A stretch of DNA of 64,000 nucleotides from Pseudomonas sp. Au-Pse12 (GTDB lineage Bacteria; Pseudomonadota; Gammaproteobacteria; Pseudomonadales; Pseudomonadaceae): contig NZ_JAJTTH010000003.1 in NCBI RefSeq assembly GCF_021341665.1, forward strand, positions 1 through 64,000. The letters are read 5' to 3'. Of this stretch, positions 33,663 to 43,029 are shown one piece after another. Position 1 is the stretch's first letter. Every line of letters starts with the position of its first letter. The notes beneath the pieces are model-generated. The model made no database searches and had not been told where the DNA came from. It saw nothing but the letters and a program-made list of their open reading frames with translations. The position numbers and the translations under genes were made by a program.

Positions 33663-34193
33663 ATGAACTTCAAGAGCGTTTTACTTGCCCTCGGCATTAT
33701 CAGTGCGCCTGGCCTGGCCATGGCTTCCAACACCATCAAGTTCCAGGGGCGCGTCGACACCTCGACCTGCTCGGTCACCGTCAACAACAGCGCAACCGCG
33801 CTGGTCGTGCTGCCCAGCGTGGCGGCCTCGGAACTGGCCACACTCGGCGCTACCGCTGGAGAAACCAACTTTACCATCGGTGTTTCAGACTGCCCCAGTG
33901 ATACCAGCGCCAAGGAATTGAAAGTCGGTTTTGTAGGCAACAATGTCAATGCCGCGGGCCACCTCATCAACTCCGGCACCGCCGGCAACGTTGAGTTGGT
34001 GGTTTCAAGCTTGTCTAACGGCACCATCCTGAACCTCAACAACTGGACCTCTCAAGTCGCCGCCGACGGCATTACCTTGCCTGCCAACAGCACCACGGCA
34101 GAACGTGACTACTTCGTTCGCTACTACGCCACCGGGCTTGCCAGTGTGGGTAGCGTGGCCGGTTCCTTACAGTACTCGATCAGCTACCCATAA
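33663..34193 (+). CDS. Major fimbrial subunit (type 1 pilin family)
   Basis: A 176-residue secreted pilin of the chaperone-usher class. A signal peptide ends near GLAMA, followed by ASNTIKFQGRVDTSTCSVTVNN, where the first cysteine of the conserved disulfide lies; the second is in VSDCPSD. The C-terminus, ending in LQYSISYP with an aromatic penultimate pattern, is the chaperone-recognised beta-strand. It is the first gene of a pilin-chaperone-usher-adhesin-chaperone operon with the cupA1-A5 order. The ATG at 33663 was chosen because it starts the signal peptide. Confidence 0.88.
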   Translation: MNFKSVLLALGIISAPGLAMASNTIKFQGRVDTSTCSVTVNNSATALVVLPSVAASELATLGATAGETNFTIGVSDCPSDTSAKELKVGFVGNNVNAAGHLINSGTAGNVELVVSSLSNGTILNLNNWTSQVAADGITLPANSTTAERDYFVRYYATGLASVGSVAGSLQYSISYP

Positions 34194-34242
34194 TCGGAAA
34201 AAGCAACTTTCCCGAAACAACCACCAGAACCAAAAATGCAAA

Positions 34243-34277
34243 TGCCATCAATCAGAGCCCACCTCTTATTGATGGCA
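34243..34277 (+). other. Long perfect hairpin between pilin and chaperone genes
   Basis: TGCCATCAAT (34243-34252) and ATTGATGGCA (34268-34277) form a 10-bp perfect stem with a 15-nt loop. It lies 50 bp after the pilin stop and 137 bp before the chaperone start. Such hairpins in pilus operons stabilise the pilin message or partly terminate, so that pilin exceeds usher. Confidence 0.55.
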
Positions 34278-34413
34278 ACAGCAGACTAAAAAGCCCCATC
34301 GAACAAACCCAGCCAGCCCCCCGACCGTCAATACTTCGCCAGGCCCGCGCTCAATAAAACACCTGTCCCGAGCCCGCACGCATTGCTGTCGACACTTGAA
34401 TCAGGCCAACGTC

Positions 34414-35175
34414 ATGACAGCAGCAACGCGTTTTTTCAATACCCTCGCAAGGCGCTTCCTGCAGGGCTCGGTGCTCAGTCTGTGCGCCTTGATGCTGCCT
34501 GCATCGGCCAGTGTGATCGTGCAGGCAACGCGCCTTGTTTATCCGGCCGAGGCCCGGGAAATCAGCCTGCAACTGAGCAACGCCGATGCCCATCCCAACC
34601 TGATCCAGGTCTGGGCAGACATCGATAACCCCCAGTCCGATCCGGAAAACGCCGACGCGCCCTTCATCATCACGCCGCCGATCTTCCGTATGGAGCCCCG
34701 ATCCGGGCAGACCGTGCGCATCATGCTGACCGCCGACAACCTGCCACAGGATCGCGAGTCGGTGTTTTACCTGAACACCCTGCAGATACCGCCCAAAGCC
34801 AAGGATTACGACGAGCAGAACCGTTTGCAGTTAACCCTGCGCAACCGCCTGAAGCTGTTCTACCGCCCCAGCCGGATCGCAGGAGCGCCCGGCGACATCG
34901 CCGCGCAACTGAGTTTCCAGATCACTCAGCAAGGCCAGGATTGGCTGATCACCGCACGCAACCCCAGCGGCTACTTCGCCACGCTGGTGGCAGGGCAGGT
35001 ACTGGCGGGAAAACAGGCGCTCGGCTTCAAAACCGAAATGCTCGCGCCGTTCAGCACAAGCCAATGGCGCATGCTCAAGGCTGGCCCCCTGCCCAGCGGC
35101 CCGCTGCGCATCAGCGCGGCGCTGGTGAACGACTTTGGCGGACAGGACCTGCGCGAGTATGAGGCCACGCGTTGA
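34414..35175 (+). CDS. Periplasmic fimbrial chaperone (PapD family)
   Basis: A 253-residue two-domain immunoglobulin-like chaperone with a signal peptide ending near LPASAS. VIVQATRLVYPAEAREISLQLSN begins the first domain, the family signature is TVRIMLTADNLPQDRESVFYLNTLQIPPK, and LRNRLKLFYRP carries the subunit-binding residues. It folds pilins and delivers them to the usher encoded next, whose ATG follows by one base. The ATG at 34414 is used; a TTG at 34396 is also in frame. Confidence 0.9.
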   Translation: MTAATRFFNTLARRFLQGSVLSLCALMLPASASVIVQATRLVYPAEAREISLQLSNADAHPNLIQVWADIDNPQSDPENADAPFIITPPIFRMEPRSGQTVRIMLTADNLPQDRESVFYLNTLQIPPKAKDYDEQNRLQLTLRNRLKLFYRPSRIAGAPGDIAAQLSFQITQQGQDWLITARNPSGYFATLVAGQVLAGKQALGFKTEMLAPFSTSQWRMLKAGPLPSGPLRISAALVNDFGGQDLREYEATR

Positions 35176-35176
35176 G

Positions 35177-37783
35177 ATGAACGCTCCGGTCCCGCGCGGG
35201 CGCCTCAAGCGCACCTGCCTGGCGGCGCTGCTGGCGGCTTGCTGCCTGCCCGCCACGGCTCGGCCCGACGCACCACAGCCGGCAGCGGACTACCGCTTCG
35301 ATGACGCGCTGACCCTCGGCACTCGGGCAACCGCCAGCCTGTCGCGCTTCAACCGGGCCAACGCCATCGAACCGGGCCGTTACCAGGTCGACATCTACCT
35401 GAACAACACCTTCGTGACGCGCGCCATGGTCGACTTTCAATCGGTCGACGCCGCCGATGTCTCGCCATGCCTGAGCGACCAGTTCCTCCTCGACGCCGGG
35501 CTCAAGCCCAGCAGCCTCAATCCCCAGGCTGGCGTGAACGGCTCCCGGGCAACCGAGGCGAACTGCGCACCGCTGTCGCAACGCCTGGACGGCATCGCCA
35601 GCAGCCGCTTCGACCTGTCACGCCTGCGCCTGGACCTGTCGATCGCCCAGAGCCTGATGACCCAGGTGCCGCGCAACCACGTCGCCCCCAGCGACTGGGA
35701 CGCCGGCACTCGCATGGCGTTCTTCAACTACAACACCCACTACTACCATTCGGCACACTCCGGCGGTCGCGGCAGCAACACCGACAACGCCTACCTGGGC
35801 CTCAACTCCGGGATCAACCTCGGGCTGTGGCGTCTGCGGCAACAGTCCAGCGCGCGTTACAGCAGCAGCGGCGCGCCGCGAACGGACTGGAGCAACGTAC
35901 GCACCTATGCGCAACGGGCCCTGCCGGCCCTCGACAGCGAAATGACCCTGGGCGAAAGCTTCACCGCCGGCGACCTGTTCGCCAGCATGGCGTTTCGCGG
36001 GGTGCAGTTGGGCACCGACGAGCGCATGCAAGCCGAATCCCTGCGTGGCTATGCGCCCCAGGTCCGCGGCATCGCCGAAACCCACGCGCGGGTGCAGGTC
36101 AAGCAGAGTGGCCGCACGATCTACGAAACCAGCGTCGCGCCGGGCGCGTTTATCATCGACGACCTCTACGGCACCAGTTACCAGGGCGACCTGGAAGTCG
36201 AAGTGCTCGAGGCCGACGGTCGCCTCTGGACCTTTACCGTGCCTTTCACGGCCGTGCCGGATTCCATGCGCCCCGGCCTCTCGCGTTACAACGCGACCCT
36301 GGGACAGGCGCGCTACGTCGGCGACAACGACCTGTTTGCCGACTTCACCTACCAGCGCGGCCTGGACAACAACCTGACATTGAACAGCGGCGTGCGCGTG
36401 GCGGACGACTACCTGGCGCTGCTGGGCGGTGGCGTGCTGGCCACCGCCTACGGTGCCTTCGGCCTCAACAGCACCTTTTCCAGCGCCCGCACCGAACACC
36501 AGCAGCGCAACACCGGCTGGCGCCTGCAAAGCACCTACAGCAAAACCTTCCTGCCCACCTCGACCACCGTCTCGCTGGCCGGCTACCGCTACTCGACCCA
36601 GGGCTATCGTGACCTCAGCGATGTCCTCGGGGTGCGCGAAAGCGCCAGGAACAACACCACCTGGCGCTCGGGAAGCTACCAGCAGCGCACCCAGCTGACG
36701 GCCAACATCAGCCAGTCACTGGGGGACTTCGGCCAGTTCTACCTGTCCGCCTCCACCAGCGACTACTACAGCGACAGCAGCCGGGACACCCAACTGCAGC
36801 TCGGGTATTCCCACCACTGGCAACAACTCAGCTACAGCCTTTCGGTCAGCCGCCAGGAGTCCCGGCGCACCCAACTGCTCAACGACGACCAGCAGCCGCA
36901 GTACGTCTACAACCGCAGCACCAGCAACCGCAGCAACATGGTGATGCTCAGCCTGTCCATGCCGCTGGGTTCAAGCCCGAATTCGCCCTACCTGTTCAGC
37001 TCGGTCACCCATAACTCCACGGGGGGCAACACCTATCAATCCAGCCTCAGCGGCACCCTCGACGAGGCGCAGAACCTCAGCTACGGCGTGGATGCCTCGC
37101 ACAACGATCAAGACAAGGTCACCGCCTGGGGCGGCAGCCTGCAGCAACGGCGCCCGCTGGCGACCCTGGGCGGCAACTTCGCCCAAGGCCAGAACTACTG
37201 GCAGGCCAGCGCCAACGCCCGGGGCGCGGCGGTGCTGCACAGCGACGGCCTGACCCTGGGCCCGTACCTGAGCGACACCTTCGGCCTGATCGAAGCCAAG
37301 GGTGCCAGTGGCGCCGAAGTGCGCAACGGCCAGGGCGCGAAGATCAACCCGGACGGCTATGCACTGATTCCGTCGTTGAGCGCCTACCGCTACAACGACG
37401 TCGGCCTGAACTCCACCGGCCTCAACCGCAACGCCGAACTGCAAGACAACCAGCGCCGCGTGGCGCCTTATGCCGGCGCGGCGGTCAAGGTGCAGTTCCG
37501 CACCCTGGTCGGCCATGCGCTGCTGATCAAGGCCCGCCACGCCAACGGCGAACCACTGCCACTGGGCGCCAACGTCACCGACGAGCAGGGCACCGTCATC
37601 GGCATGGTCGGCCAGGCCAGCCAGATCTATGCCCGGGTGGCAAACCGCCAGGGCGCGCTGCGCGTCACGTGGGGCGATGCCCCGGACCAGGGCTGCGAGC
37701 TGCGTTACGCGCTCACCGACAGCGCCGCCGAACAAGCCTTGATTCGCCTCAACGCCACCTGCCAGCAAGGCCCCGCCCCATGA
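35177..37783 (+). CDS. Outer-membrane fimbrial usher (FimD/PapC family)
   Basis: An 868-residue outer-membrane protein. A signal peptide (LAALLAACCLPATARP) precedes the N-terminal chaperone-binding domain starting DYRFDDALTLGTR. The 24-strand barrel follows, with the plug region near APGAFIIDDLYGTSYQGDLEVEVLEADG. The C-terminal domains contain NGEPLPLGANVTDEQGTVIGMVGQASQIYARV. Length and domain order are normal for the family. It secretes and assembles the fimbriae. The adhesin gene overlaps its end by an ATGA junction. Confidence 0.93.
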   Translation: MNAPVPRGRLKRTCLAALLAACCLPATARPDAPQPAADYRFDDALTLGTRATASLSRFNRANAIEPGRYQVDIYLNNTFVTRAMVDFQSVDAADVSPCLSDQFLLDAGLKPSSLNPQAGVNGSRATEANCAPLSQRLDGIASSRFDLSRLRLDLSIAQSLMTQVPRNHVAPSDWDAGTRMAFFNYNTHYYHSAHSGGRGSNTDNAYLGLNSGINLGLWRLRQQSSARYSSSGAPRTDWSNVRTYAQRALPALDSEMTLGESFTAGDLFASMAFRGVQLGTDERMQAESLRGYAPQVRGIAETHARVQVKQSGRTIYETSVAPGAFIIDDLYGTSYQGDLEVEVLEADGRLWTFTVPFTAVPDSMRPGLSRYNATLGQARYVGDNDLFADFTYQRGLDNNLTLNSGVRVADDYLALLGGGVLATAYGAFGLNSTFSSARTEHQQRNTGWRLQSTYSKTFLPTSTTVSLAGYRYSTQGYRDLSDVLGVRESARNNTTWRSGSYQQRTQLTANISQSLGDFGQFYLSASTSDYYSDSSRDTQLQLGYSHHWQQLSYSLSVSRQESRRTQLLNDDQQPQYVYNRSTSNRSNMVMLSLSMPLGSSPNSPYLFSSVTHNSTGGNTYQSSLSGTLDEAQNLSYGVDASHNDQDKVTAWGGSLQQRRPLATLGGNFAQGQNYWQASANARGAAVLHSDGLTLGPYLSDTFGLIEAKGASGAEVRNGQGAKINPDGYALIPSLSAYRYNDVGLNSTGLNRNAELQDNQRRVAPYAGAAVKVQFRTLVGHALLIKARHANGEPLPLGANVTDEQGTVIGMVGQASQIYARVANRQGALRVTWGDAPDQGCELRYALTDSAAEQALIRLNATCQQGPAP

Positions 37784-39144
37784 AAGGTACGACTGTCATG
37801 CCCCCTGTCTGCACACGCCGAGCCCGTCGGCATGCCCTGGCCTGGATACTCTGCTCGGTGCTCATGCTGGCGCTGAGCGAAACCGCTCGGGCGCAATGTT
37901 ACTGGGTGACCCGGGTGGGCACCGCCAACACCACCAACCTCTATGAGATTCGCCCGGGCGAAGGCTCGGCACGACGGATGTACAGCTGTGACACCTGCAA
38001 TGGCTCGCTGGGCCTGCCCAACGTGATCAACGTCACCAGCCCCGAATTCCAGCCACCCGGCACCCTGCTGGCCTCGGGAATCGCCACGTTCATGGAGTAT
38101 GGAAACAACGTCGAGGACAACCCGGACACGGTGTTCTACCGCTGCGCCCCCGAAGATGCCGGCAAACTCTTCGAGATGTACTCGACCAACGGCGACAACG
38201 CCTACAGCGGCCACCAGAACTACGAATACGGCACCAGCATCGGCGTATCCGGCGGTTTTGCCACGGCCTGGAAAGACGTGGTCAGCCGCCTCACCAACCT
38301 GGAAACCGGCGAGGTGTTCAGCAACATCTGGAAAGCCCGCAGCCTCACCGGCCTGGATGTCGACTCGCGCGGCTTCCTGCTGGTCAAGGCCAAGAACCTG
38401 AGCCGGATACGCACCGAGCTGTATCGCGTCGCCGTGCCCAACGGCATCGGCAACACCACCCTGGGGGTCTACGGCTACACCCAACCCAACGCCTACATCG
38501 CCTTCACCGGCCCCGGCATCAGTGGCCCGGTCGCCGGCACCAACCACCTCAACAGCTGGCCGGGCTGGCCCGACTACTGGCCTGGCACCATTGGCCTCTA
38601 CGGCAAAGTCAGCATTCGTCGCTCCGCCACCTGCGCGGTGAACAACGTCACCCCGGTGGTGACCTTTCCCACGATCTCGATCCCCGAACTGAACGCCGGG
38701 GGCACCCGCCAGTTGCCCTTCGACATCGAGTTCAAGTGCGAAGCGGCGGCCGTCTCCGGCGTGACCAGCAACGCCACGGCCATGGGCATCCTGGTCTCGG
38801 CCGGGAGCCTGGCCGCGGCCAACCAGCTTGGGCTGGTGAGCAACGGTGGCGCTTCCCACCTGCTCTCCGACCAGTACGGCAGTCCCGGCATCGCCTCGGG
38901 CGTGGGCATCCGCATCCAGCGCAACCATCAGGACATACGGCTGCTGACCCACCTGAACACCGGCAGCAACAACGCCGGTGGCTGGTACCCCGCACAAGGG
39001 CCGGCCTCGGTGCTGCTCGATACCCAGGGCGGGATCAAGCGCTACCGCGAAACCTTCAGCGCCACCCTGGAAAAACTCGCGGGCCAGACCGTCACGCCCG
39101 GACAGATAGACGCCACCGCCCAGGTGATCATCCGTGTCCAGTAA
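37780..39144 (+). CDS. Fimbrial tip adhesin (two-domain)
   Basis: A 454-residue secreted protein. The signal peptide ends near SETARAQ. Residues about 35-275 form a lectin-like domain rich in Asn, Tyr and Trp with paired cysteines (QCYWV, YSCDTCNG, YRCAPED). Residues 280-454 form a pilin domain with the CAVNNVTPVVTFPTISIPEL strand, a second cysteine in FEFKCEAAA-like context and a C-terminal donor strand. This layout matches FimH/CupA4-like adhesins. The ligand is unknown. It starts at ATG 37780 (ATGA overlap); ATG 37798 is an alternative. Its end overlaps the second chaperone gene by 11 bp. Confidence 0.82.
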   Translation: MKGTTVMPPVCTRRARRHALAWILCSVLMLALSETARAQCYWVTRVGTANTTNLYEIRPGEGSARRMYSCDTCNGSLGLPNVINVTSPEFQPPGTLLASGIATFMEYGNNVEDNPDTVFYRCAPEDAGKLFEMYSTNGDNAYSGHQNYEYGTSIGVSGGFATAWKDVVSRLTNLETGEVFSNIWKARSLTGLDVDSRGFLLVKAKNLSRIRTELYRVAVPNGIGNTTLGVYGYTQPNAYIAFTGPGISGPVAGTNHLNSWPGWPDYWPGTIGLYGKVSIRRSATCAVNNVTPVVTFPTISIPELNAGGTRQLPFDIEFKCEAAAVSGVTSNATAMGILVSAGSLAAANQLGLVSNGGASHLLSDQYGSPGIASGVGIRIQRNHQDIRLLTHLNTGSNNAGGWYPAQGPASVLLDTQGGIKRYRETFSATLEKLAGQTVTPGQIDATAQVIIRVQ

Positions 39145-39880
39145 CCCCCGGCGTGCGCGACAACTCCTTGGCCTGTGCCTGCTGTTGGCCATGGCCGATA
39201 CCCGCGCCGGAGTCACGGCGGAAAAGACCCGGGTGGTGTTTTCCCTCCCCGCCAGCGAAAGCGCCCTGCAGGTGATGAACCAGAACCCCTACCCGGTGGT
39301 GGTACAAACCTGGGTCGATGACGGCGAGCCCGGTTCGACACCGGACATGGCCCAGGCGCCGATCCTCCCGCTGCCGGCCATTTTCCACATGGAGCCGGGC
39401 GAGCAGCGCAACCTGCGGTTGATCTACACCGGCGAAGCACTGCCCAACGACCGCGAATCGCTGTTCTGGCTCAACCTCTACGAAATCCCCCCACGCACCA
39501 GCGCAGCGCAGCCACCGGACAGCACCCGCCTGACCGTGACCCTGCGCACGCAGATGAAAGTACTGATGCGCCCCGAGCACCTGCCCGGCAGCCCGGACAG
39601 CCTCAACCAACAGTTGCGCTTCCACCTGGACAACAGCCCGAGCGGGCCCCTGCTGCGCATCGAAAACCCGACGCCCTATTTCGCCACCCTCAGTGAAATC
39701 CAACTGAAACAGGGCGCCACCCGCCAGGCCGTGCCAGGCACCATGATTGCGCCCTTTGCCGAACAAGCCCTGCCGCTCACGCAACCTGAGCGCTTCACCC
39801 ACAACGGGGCCGTGGTCGAATTCACCCGAGTCGACGACGATGGCAACCTGCGCCCCGGCAGCGCCCGGCTCAGGCCCTGA
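39134..39880 (+). CDS. Second periplasmic fimbrial chaperone (PapD family)
   Basis: A 248-residue PapD-type chaperone with signal peptide RQLLGLCLLLAMADTRAGV. The signature reads RNLRLIYTGEALPNDRESLFWLNLYEIPP and LRTQMKVLMRPEHLPG. A second chaperone after the adhesin is the cupA5 arrangement and often serves the adhesin rather than the shaft pilin. It starts at GTG 39134 inside the adhesin gene, so translation is coupled. Confidence 0.9.
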   Translation: MSSNPRRARQLLGLCLLLAMADTRAGVTAEKTRVVFSLPASESALQVMNQNPYPVVVQTWVDDGEPGSTPDMAQAPILPLPAIFHMEPGEQRNLRLIYTGEALPNDRESLFWLNLYEIPPRTSAAQPPDSTRLTVTLRTQMKVLMRPEHLPGSPDSLNQQLRFHLDNSPSGPLLRIENPTPYFATLSEIQLKQGATRQAVPGTMIAPFAEQALPLTQPERFTHNGAVVEFTRVDDDGNLRPGSARLRP

Positions 39881-40009
39881 GCGCCTCAAGCCCCGGAGCG
39901 ACCGCAGCACTCAGGCGCCCATCGAGCCAGACCGCCGAACCCGGCGGGCTCGAAAGCCGGCGAACTACACGGGTACGCCCTTCGGCGAACTCGCGTAGCT
40001 CGCTGGCGG

Positions 40010-40375
40010 TTAGCGCTCGCGCGGCACGCGTGGGTTGTCGAGCAAGGCTTCGACCACCGCCCGGGCCATCTCCACCGAATGCACCATGGACCAGATCAGC
40101 CCGCGCTCCAGGCCGCTGCCCTGCTGGGTGATTTCATCACAGACCTCCTCGGCGCACTTGAGCAGCAGCGCCACATGCACCAGGGCCTCTTCGGCGTTGA
40201 TGCCGGGGCGCACGCTGAATAGCGAGTCGGGGGAAACGGGGTTGGACTGGGTCGTGAGCTGGAACAGCGCGGGATCCAACGGTTGCTGGGCCAGGGCCAC
40301 ACGCAGGGTGGTGTTGGCAGCCTTGAGGGCGGGATCGCGATAGGACGTGGGCGGATCGGGGACGAGCTTTTTCAT
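40010..40375 (-). CDS. Conserved Pseudomonas hypothetical protein (DUF3077/DUF6124-like)
   Basis: A 121-residue protein starting MKKLVPDPPTSYRDP, followed by a middle stretch with SPDSLFSVRPGINAEEALVHVALLLKCAEEVCDEI and a helical C-terminus (IWSMVHSVEMARAVVEALL). This pattern, a short PDPP N-terminus then a four-helix-like part with paired cysteines, is that of a Pseudomonas-specific family of unknown function, recalled as DUF3077 or DUF6124. The ATG at 40375 has AGGAGTTTGACC upstream. No partner is evident. Confidence 0.7.
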   Translation of the reverse strand: MKKLVPDPPTSYRDPALKAANTTLRVALAQQPLDPALFQLTTQSNPVSPDSLFSVRPGINAEEALVHVALLLKCAEEVCDEITQQGSGLERGLIWSMVHSVEMARAVVEALLDNPRVPRER

Positions 40376-40713
40376 GGTCAAACTCCTGGTAATGACAAGG
40401 AGCTGACACCGTTCGCTTGCACACGAATAAGGTGGCAGCCGTACGCGGGTGTGCAAGACCGAGTTACCAGAACCCCGGCAGATCCGAAGATCTCCCGCGC
40501 ACGGCCGCCATAACACGGCGAACATGAAATCGCTCAGGCATGACTGAGCGCTTATGCGTCTGGTAACAGTCGGACTTGCACATCCGAGCCATCGATTGGG
40601 CGATGGCTCCGGAACCCTAGCCCGCCCACCCGGCGCATTCAAGCGGTCCGCAGTTTCTCGGAAATGCCTTACAAAAGAAAGCGACTAAACACCGCTCAAG
40701 CGACAAGCTCCAA

Positions 40714-40741
40714 GCTTGCGGCTTGCGGCTTGCGGCTTGCG
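40714..40741. repeat. Four tandem copies of GCTTGCG
   Basis: Four exact heptamers (40714-40741) directly downstream of the leftward gene that ends at 40747. Similar runs occur near REP elements in pseudomonads. The number could vary by slippage. Confidence 0.7.
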
Positions 40742-40746
40742 GCGGT

Positions 40747-41790
40747 TTATTCTTCCGGCCCCTCGCGGTCGAGGATTTCTTCGAGGTGGCTCAGGTCACC
40801 GCGCGCCTCGAGGATGCCGCTGACCTGCTTGATCCACTCCTGCTCTGAAGCAATCCCCGCCCACGACTGGCTGCCGAAGCCGTGATACGGCCGATCATCG
40901 AAGGTGCTGATCAGCAACTGGTTGAAGCGTCCGGTGTCCAGTTTGTTGCGCTGGACCTGCACTTGCAGCGCCCCCAGCACTTTCTGCTGTTCTTGCGGGT
41001 TGGGGCGATAGCGACGCAGCCGCGGCGAGCTGAGCACCAGGAACTCCGGCGGCAGGTTTTCATCGATGGCCGCCTGCAGGCGGTAATGGCCATCGAGGAT
41101 CAGGTGGCTGTTCAGGCCACTGACGTACCACAGCAGGATCGGCGGCAAGCTGCCTTCGCGGGCTTTTTTGCGCCACCATTTCAAGCGCCCGGAATGCGGG
41201 TCCACGGCATGCAGGCCGACCACCGCCCCGCCACCCTCGTACAACTCGACCCAGCGCGCCGGGCCGGGCTGTTGGTTGTCGAGGATGTTGCGGCCGTAGA
41301 TCGCCCACTGCGGCATGTGGCTCTGGGCGTCTTCGCCGCCCTTGAAATACCAGGCCTCGCTGCCGCTGAGCAGCGGCCGCAGGGGTTTCTGGGACTCCGG
41401 GCGCAGGGCCCGCACCAGCCAGTAGCCGGGGTAGAAGAAGTCCGGCTGGTGCTGCATCAGTTGCTCGACGAAGAAGCGGCTCCAGGCCTTGAGGCGCTGG
41501 GCCGGATCGAGGCGCGCCTGTTGTTCCACCCGAGGGGAATCGATAGGGCCGACCAGGGTTTGCGGCAGTTGTTCCGGCAGCTGATTGCGCACCAGCCACA
41601 CGCCGTAGAGGCAGCGCGACATGGTGCCCCAGAGCAGGGTCTGCTCCCCCAGCACCAACTGCATGCGCTTGTTGTTGCCGCTGAGCAGGCAGAGGTTGGG
41701 CTTGCCGCTGGCCGGGCGTTTGACGTCCACGCCGAGGCCGTTCCAGTGGCCGGCCAAGTCCTCGATGTCACGCCAGAAAATCTGTTCCAC
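40747..41790 (-). CDS. Unknown protein with ParB/sulfiredoxin-like motif (paralogue A)
   Basis: A 347-residue soluble protein without a signal peptide. The most conserved part (about residues 195-250) reads GRLKWWRKKAREGSLPP, then LLWYVSGLNSH, then LDGHYRLQAAIDE. The DGHYRL element recalls the nucleotide-binding DGHHR/GxHR box of the ParB/sulfiredoxin fold. The N-terminal region (MEQIFWRDIEDLAGHWNGLG) is shared with the upstream paralogue. It starts at GTG 41790, 97 bp after paralogue B, in the same direction. Function unknown; a kinase-, CTPase- or nuclease-like role is only a fold-based guess. Confidence 0.65.
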   Translation of the reverse strand: MEQIFWRDIEDLAGHWNGLGVDVKRPASGKPNLCLLSGNNKRMQLVLGEQTLLWGTMSRCLYGVWLVRNQLPEQLPQTLVGPIDSPRVEQQARLDPAQRLKAWSRFFVEQLMQHQPDFFYPGYWLVRALRPESQKPLRPLLSGSEAWYFKGGEDAQSHMPQWAIYGRNILDNQQPGPARWVELYEGGGAVVGLHAVDPHSGRLKWWRKKAREGSLPPILLWYVSGLNSHLILDGHYRLQAAIDENLPPEFLVLSSPRLRRYRPNPQEQQKVLGALQVQVQRNKLDTGRFNQLLISTFDDRPYHGFGSQSWAGIASEQEWIKQVSGILEARGDLSHLEEILDREGPEE

Positions 41791-41887
41791 GATTGTCCCT
41801 AATCCCTAATCAATGACCGGCCCGGCGGCGAGCGGGCGCGACTATAGCAAATGGTTTGCCGGCGCCTGCGAGCGCGCGGCCAGCGCC

Positions 41888-42925
41888 TTACCCTCGCCGG
41901 GCGATGACCGCCTCCACCTCATCAGCCAGCCCCTGCCCGCCCAGGCACTGGCGCACTTCGTCGCACCACTGCGATTCCGGCTCGTGGCCAGCCCAGGCCT
42001 GGGTGGCACTGCGGTACTGCGGCCGGTCGTCGAAGGCCTGGATCAGCACCCGGTTGAGGTGGTCGGTGCTCAGGGCCGGGTTGCGCGGCACTGCGTCGCC
42101 GCGCTTGCGCAATGAGTCCATGACCCGCTGCTGGTGTTCCAGGCTCGGCGCGAAGTCGCGCACTCGGGTGGCGCTGAGGACGATGAACGACGGCGCAAGA
42201 TTCTCCGCCAGCGCTGCCTGCAAACGGTAATGGCCGTCGATCACCACATAGGACGCCAGCCCGCCGACGTACCACAGCAGCACCGGCGGCAGGCTGCCCT
42301 CCCGGGCCTTCTTGCGCCACCACTTCAGGCGCCCGGCCTGGGGGTCGACGCGGTGCAGGCCGATGAGCTTGCCGCCGCCGTGCCACCAGTCGATCCATTC
42401 CAGGGCCTGGGGTTGCAGGTTGTCGAGAAAATCCTCGCCATACAGTCGCCAGTTGGGCAGGTGGGTCAGGGCGTCGTCGTGCGAGCAAAAGCGCCAGTTA
42501 TCCAGGCCGCGTGCGGTGCTGGCCGGCTCCGGCAGCAGGCCCTGGGCCAGCCAGTAACCGGGGGTGAGAAAGTGCCGGGCACTTGCACTCAGGCGGCTGA
42601 CGAAATAGCGGCTCCAGGCCTTGATCCGCCGCTCGGGCGCCAGCGCCGCGTGCTGTTCGACCGTGGGTGAGTCGATGGGTGCCAGCAACCGGCATTCGGC
42701 CCCCTCGGCCAGCGGGTTGCGCACCAGCCAGACGCCGCCGTAGTCGCGGGCCAGGGTGGCCCAGAACAACGGTGTGTCGTGGTGCATCAGCTTGATCCGG
42801 GCATTGGCACCGGTGCGCAGGTACAGCGGCGGTTTATCCGTGGCGCCCGGTCCGACCTCGACGCCGAGGCCACTCCAGTTGCCCAGGGTGTCTTCGATGT
42901 CGTGCCAGTAAAGCTGTTCTGCCAT
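41888..42925 (-). CDS. Unknown protein with ParB/sulfiredoxin-like motif (paralogue B)
   Basis: A 345-residue paralogue of the next gene. The alignment is clear end to end: YWHDIEDTLGNWSGLGVEV at the start, GGVWLVRNPL, AWSRYFVSRL, and GRLKWWRKKAREGSLPP followed by LLWYVGGLASYVVIDGHYRLQAALAE. A C-terminal region with FDDRPQYRSATQAWAGHE matches FDDRPYHGFGSQSWAGIA in paralogue A. No signal peptide or membrane segment. The pair probably arose by tandem duplication and is cotranscribed leftward. No known system with this architecture comes to mind. Confidence 0.65.
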   Translation of the reverse strand: MAEQLYWHDIEDTLGNWSGLGVEVGPGATDKPPLYLRTGANARIKLMHHDTPLFWATLARDYGGVWLVRNPLAEGAECRLLAPIDSPTVEQHAALAPERRIKAWSRYFVSRLSASARHFLTPGYWLAQGLLPEPASTARGLDNWRFCSHDDALTHLPNWRLYGEDFLDNLQPQALEWIDWWHGGGKLIGLHRVDPQAGRLKWWRKKAREGSLPPVLLWYVGGLASYVVIDGHYRLQAALAENLAPSFIVLSATRVRDFAPSLEHQQRVMDSLRKRGDAVPRNPALSTDHLNRVLIQAFDDRPQYRSATQAWAGHEPESQWCDEVRQCLGGQGLADEVEAVIARRG

Positions 42926-43029
42926 GGTTCCGGTCCTTGAACTGTCTGAAACGACAAAGCCCGACAGGGCTGCTGTCGGGCAATGCGCGGCGGACTATAG
43001 CAAGGATCAGCGGCGTGGCCGCCCCCCAA

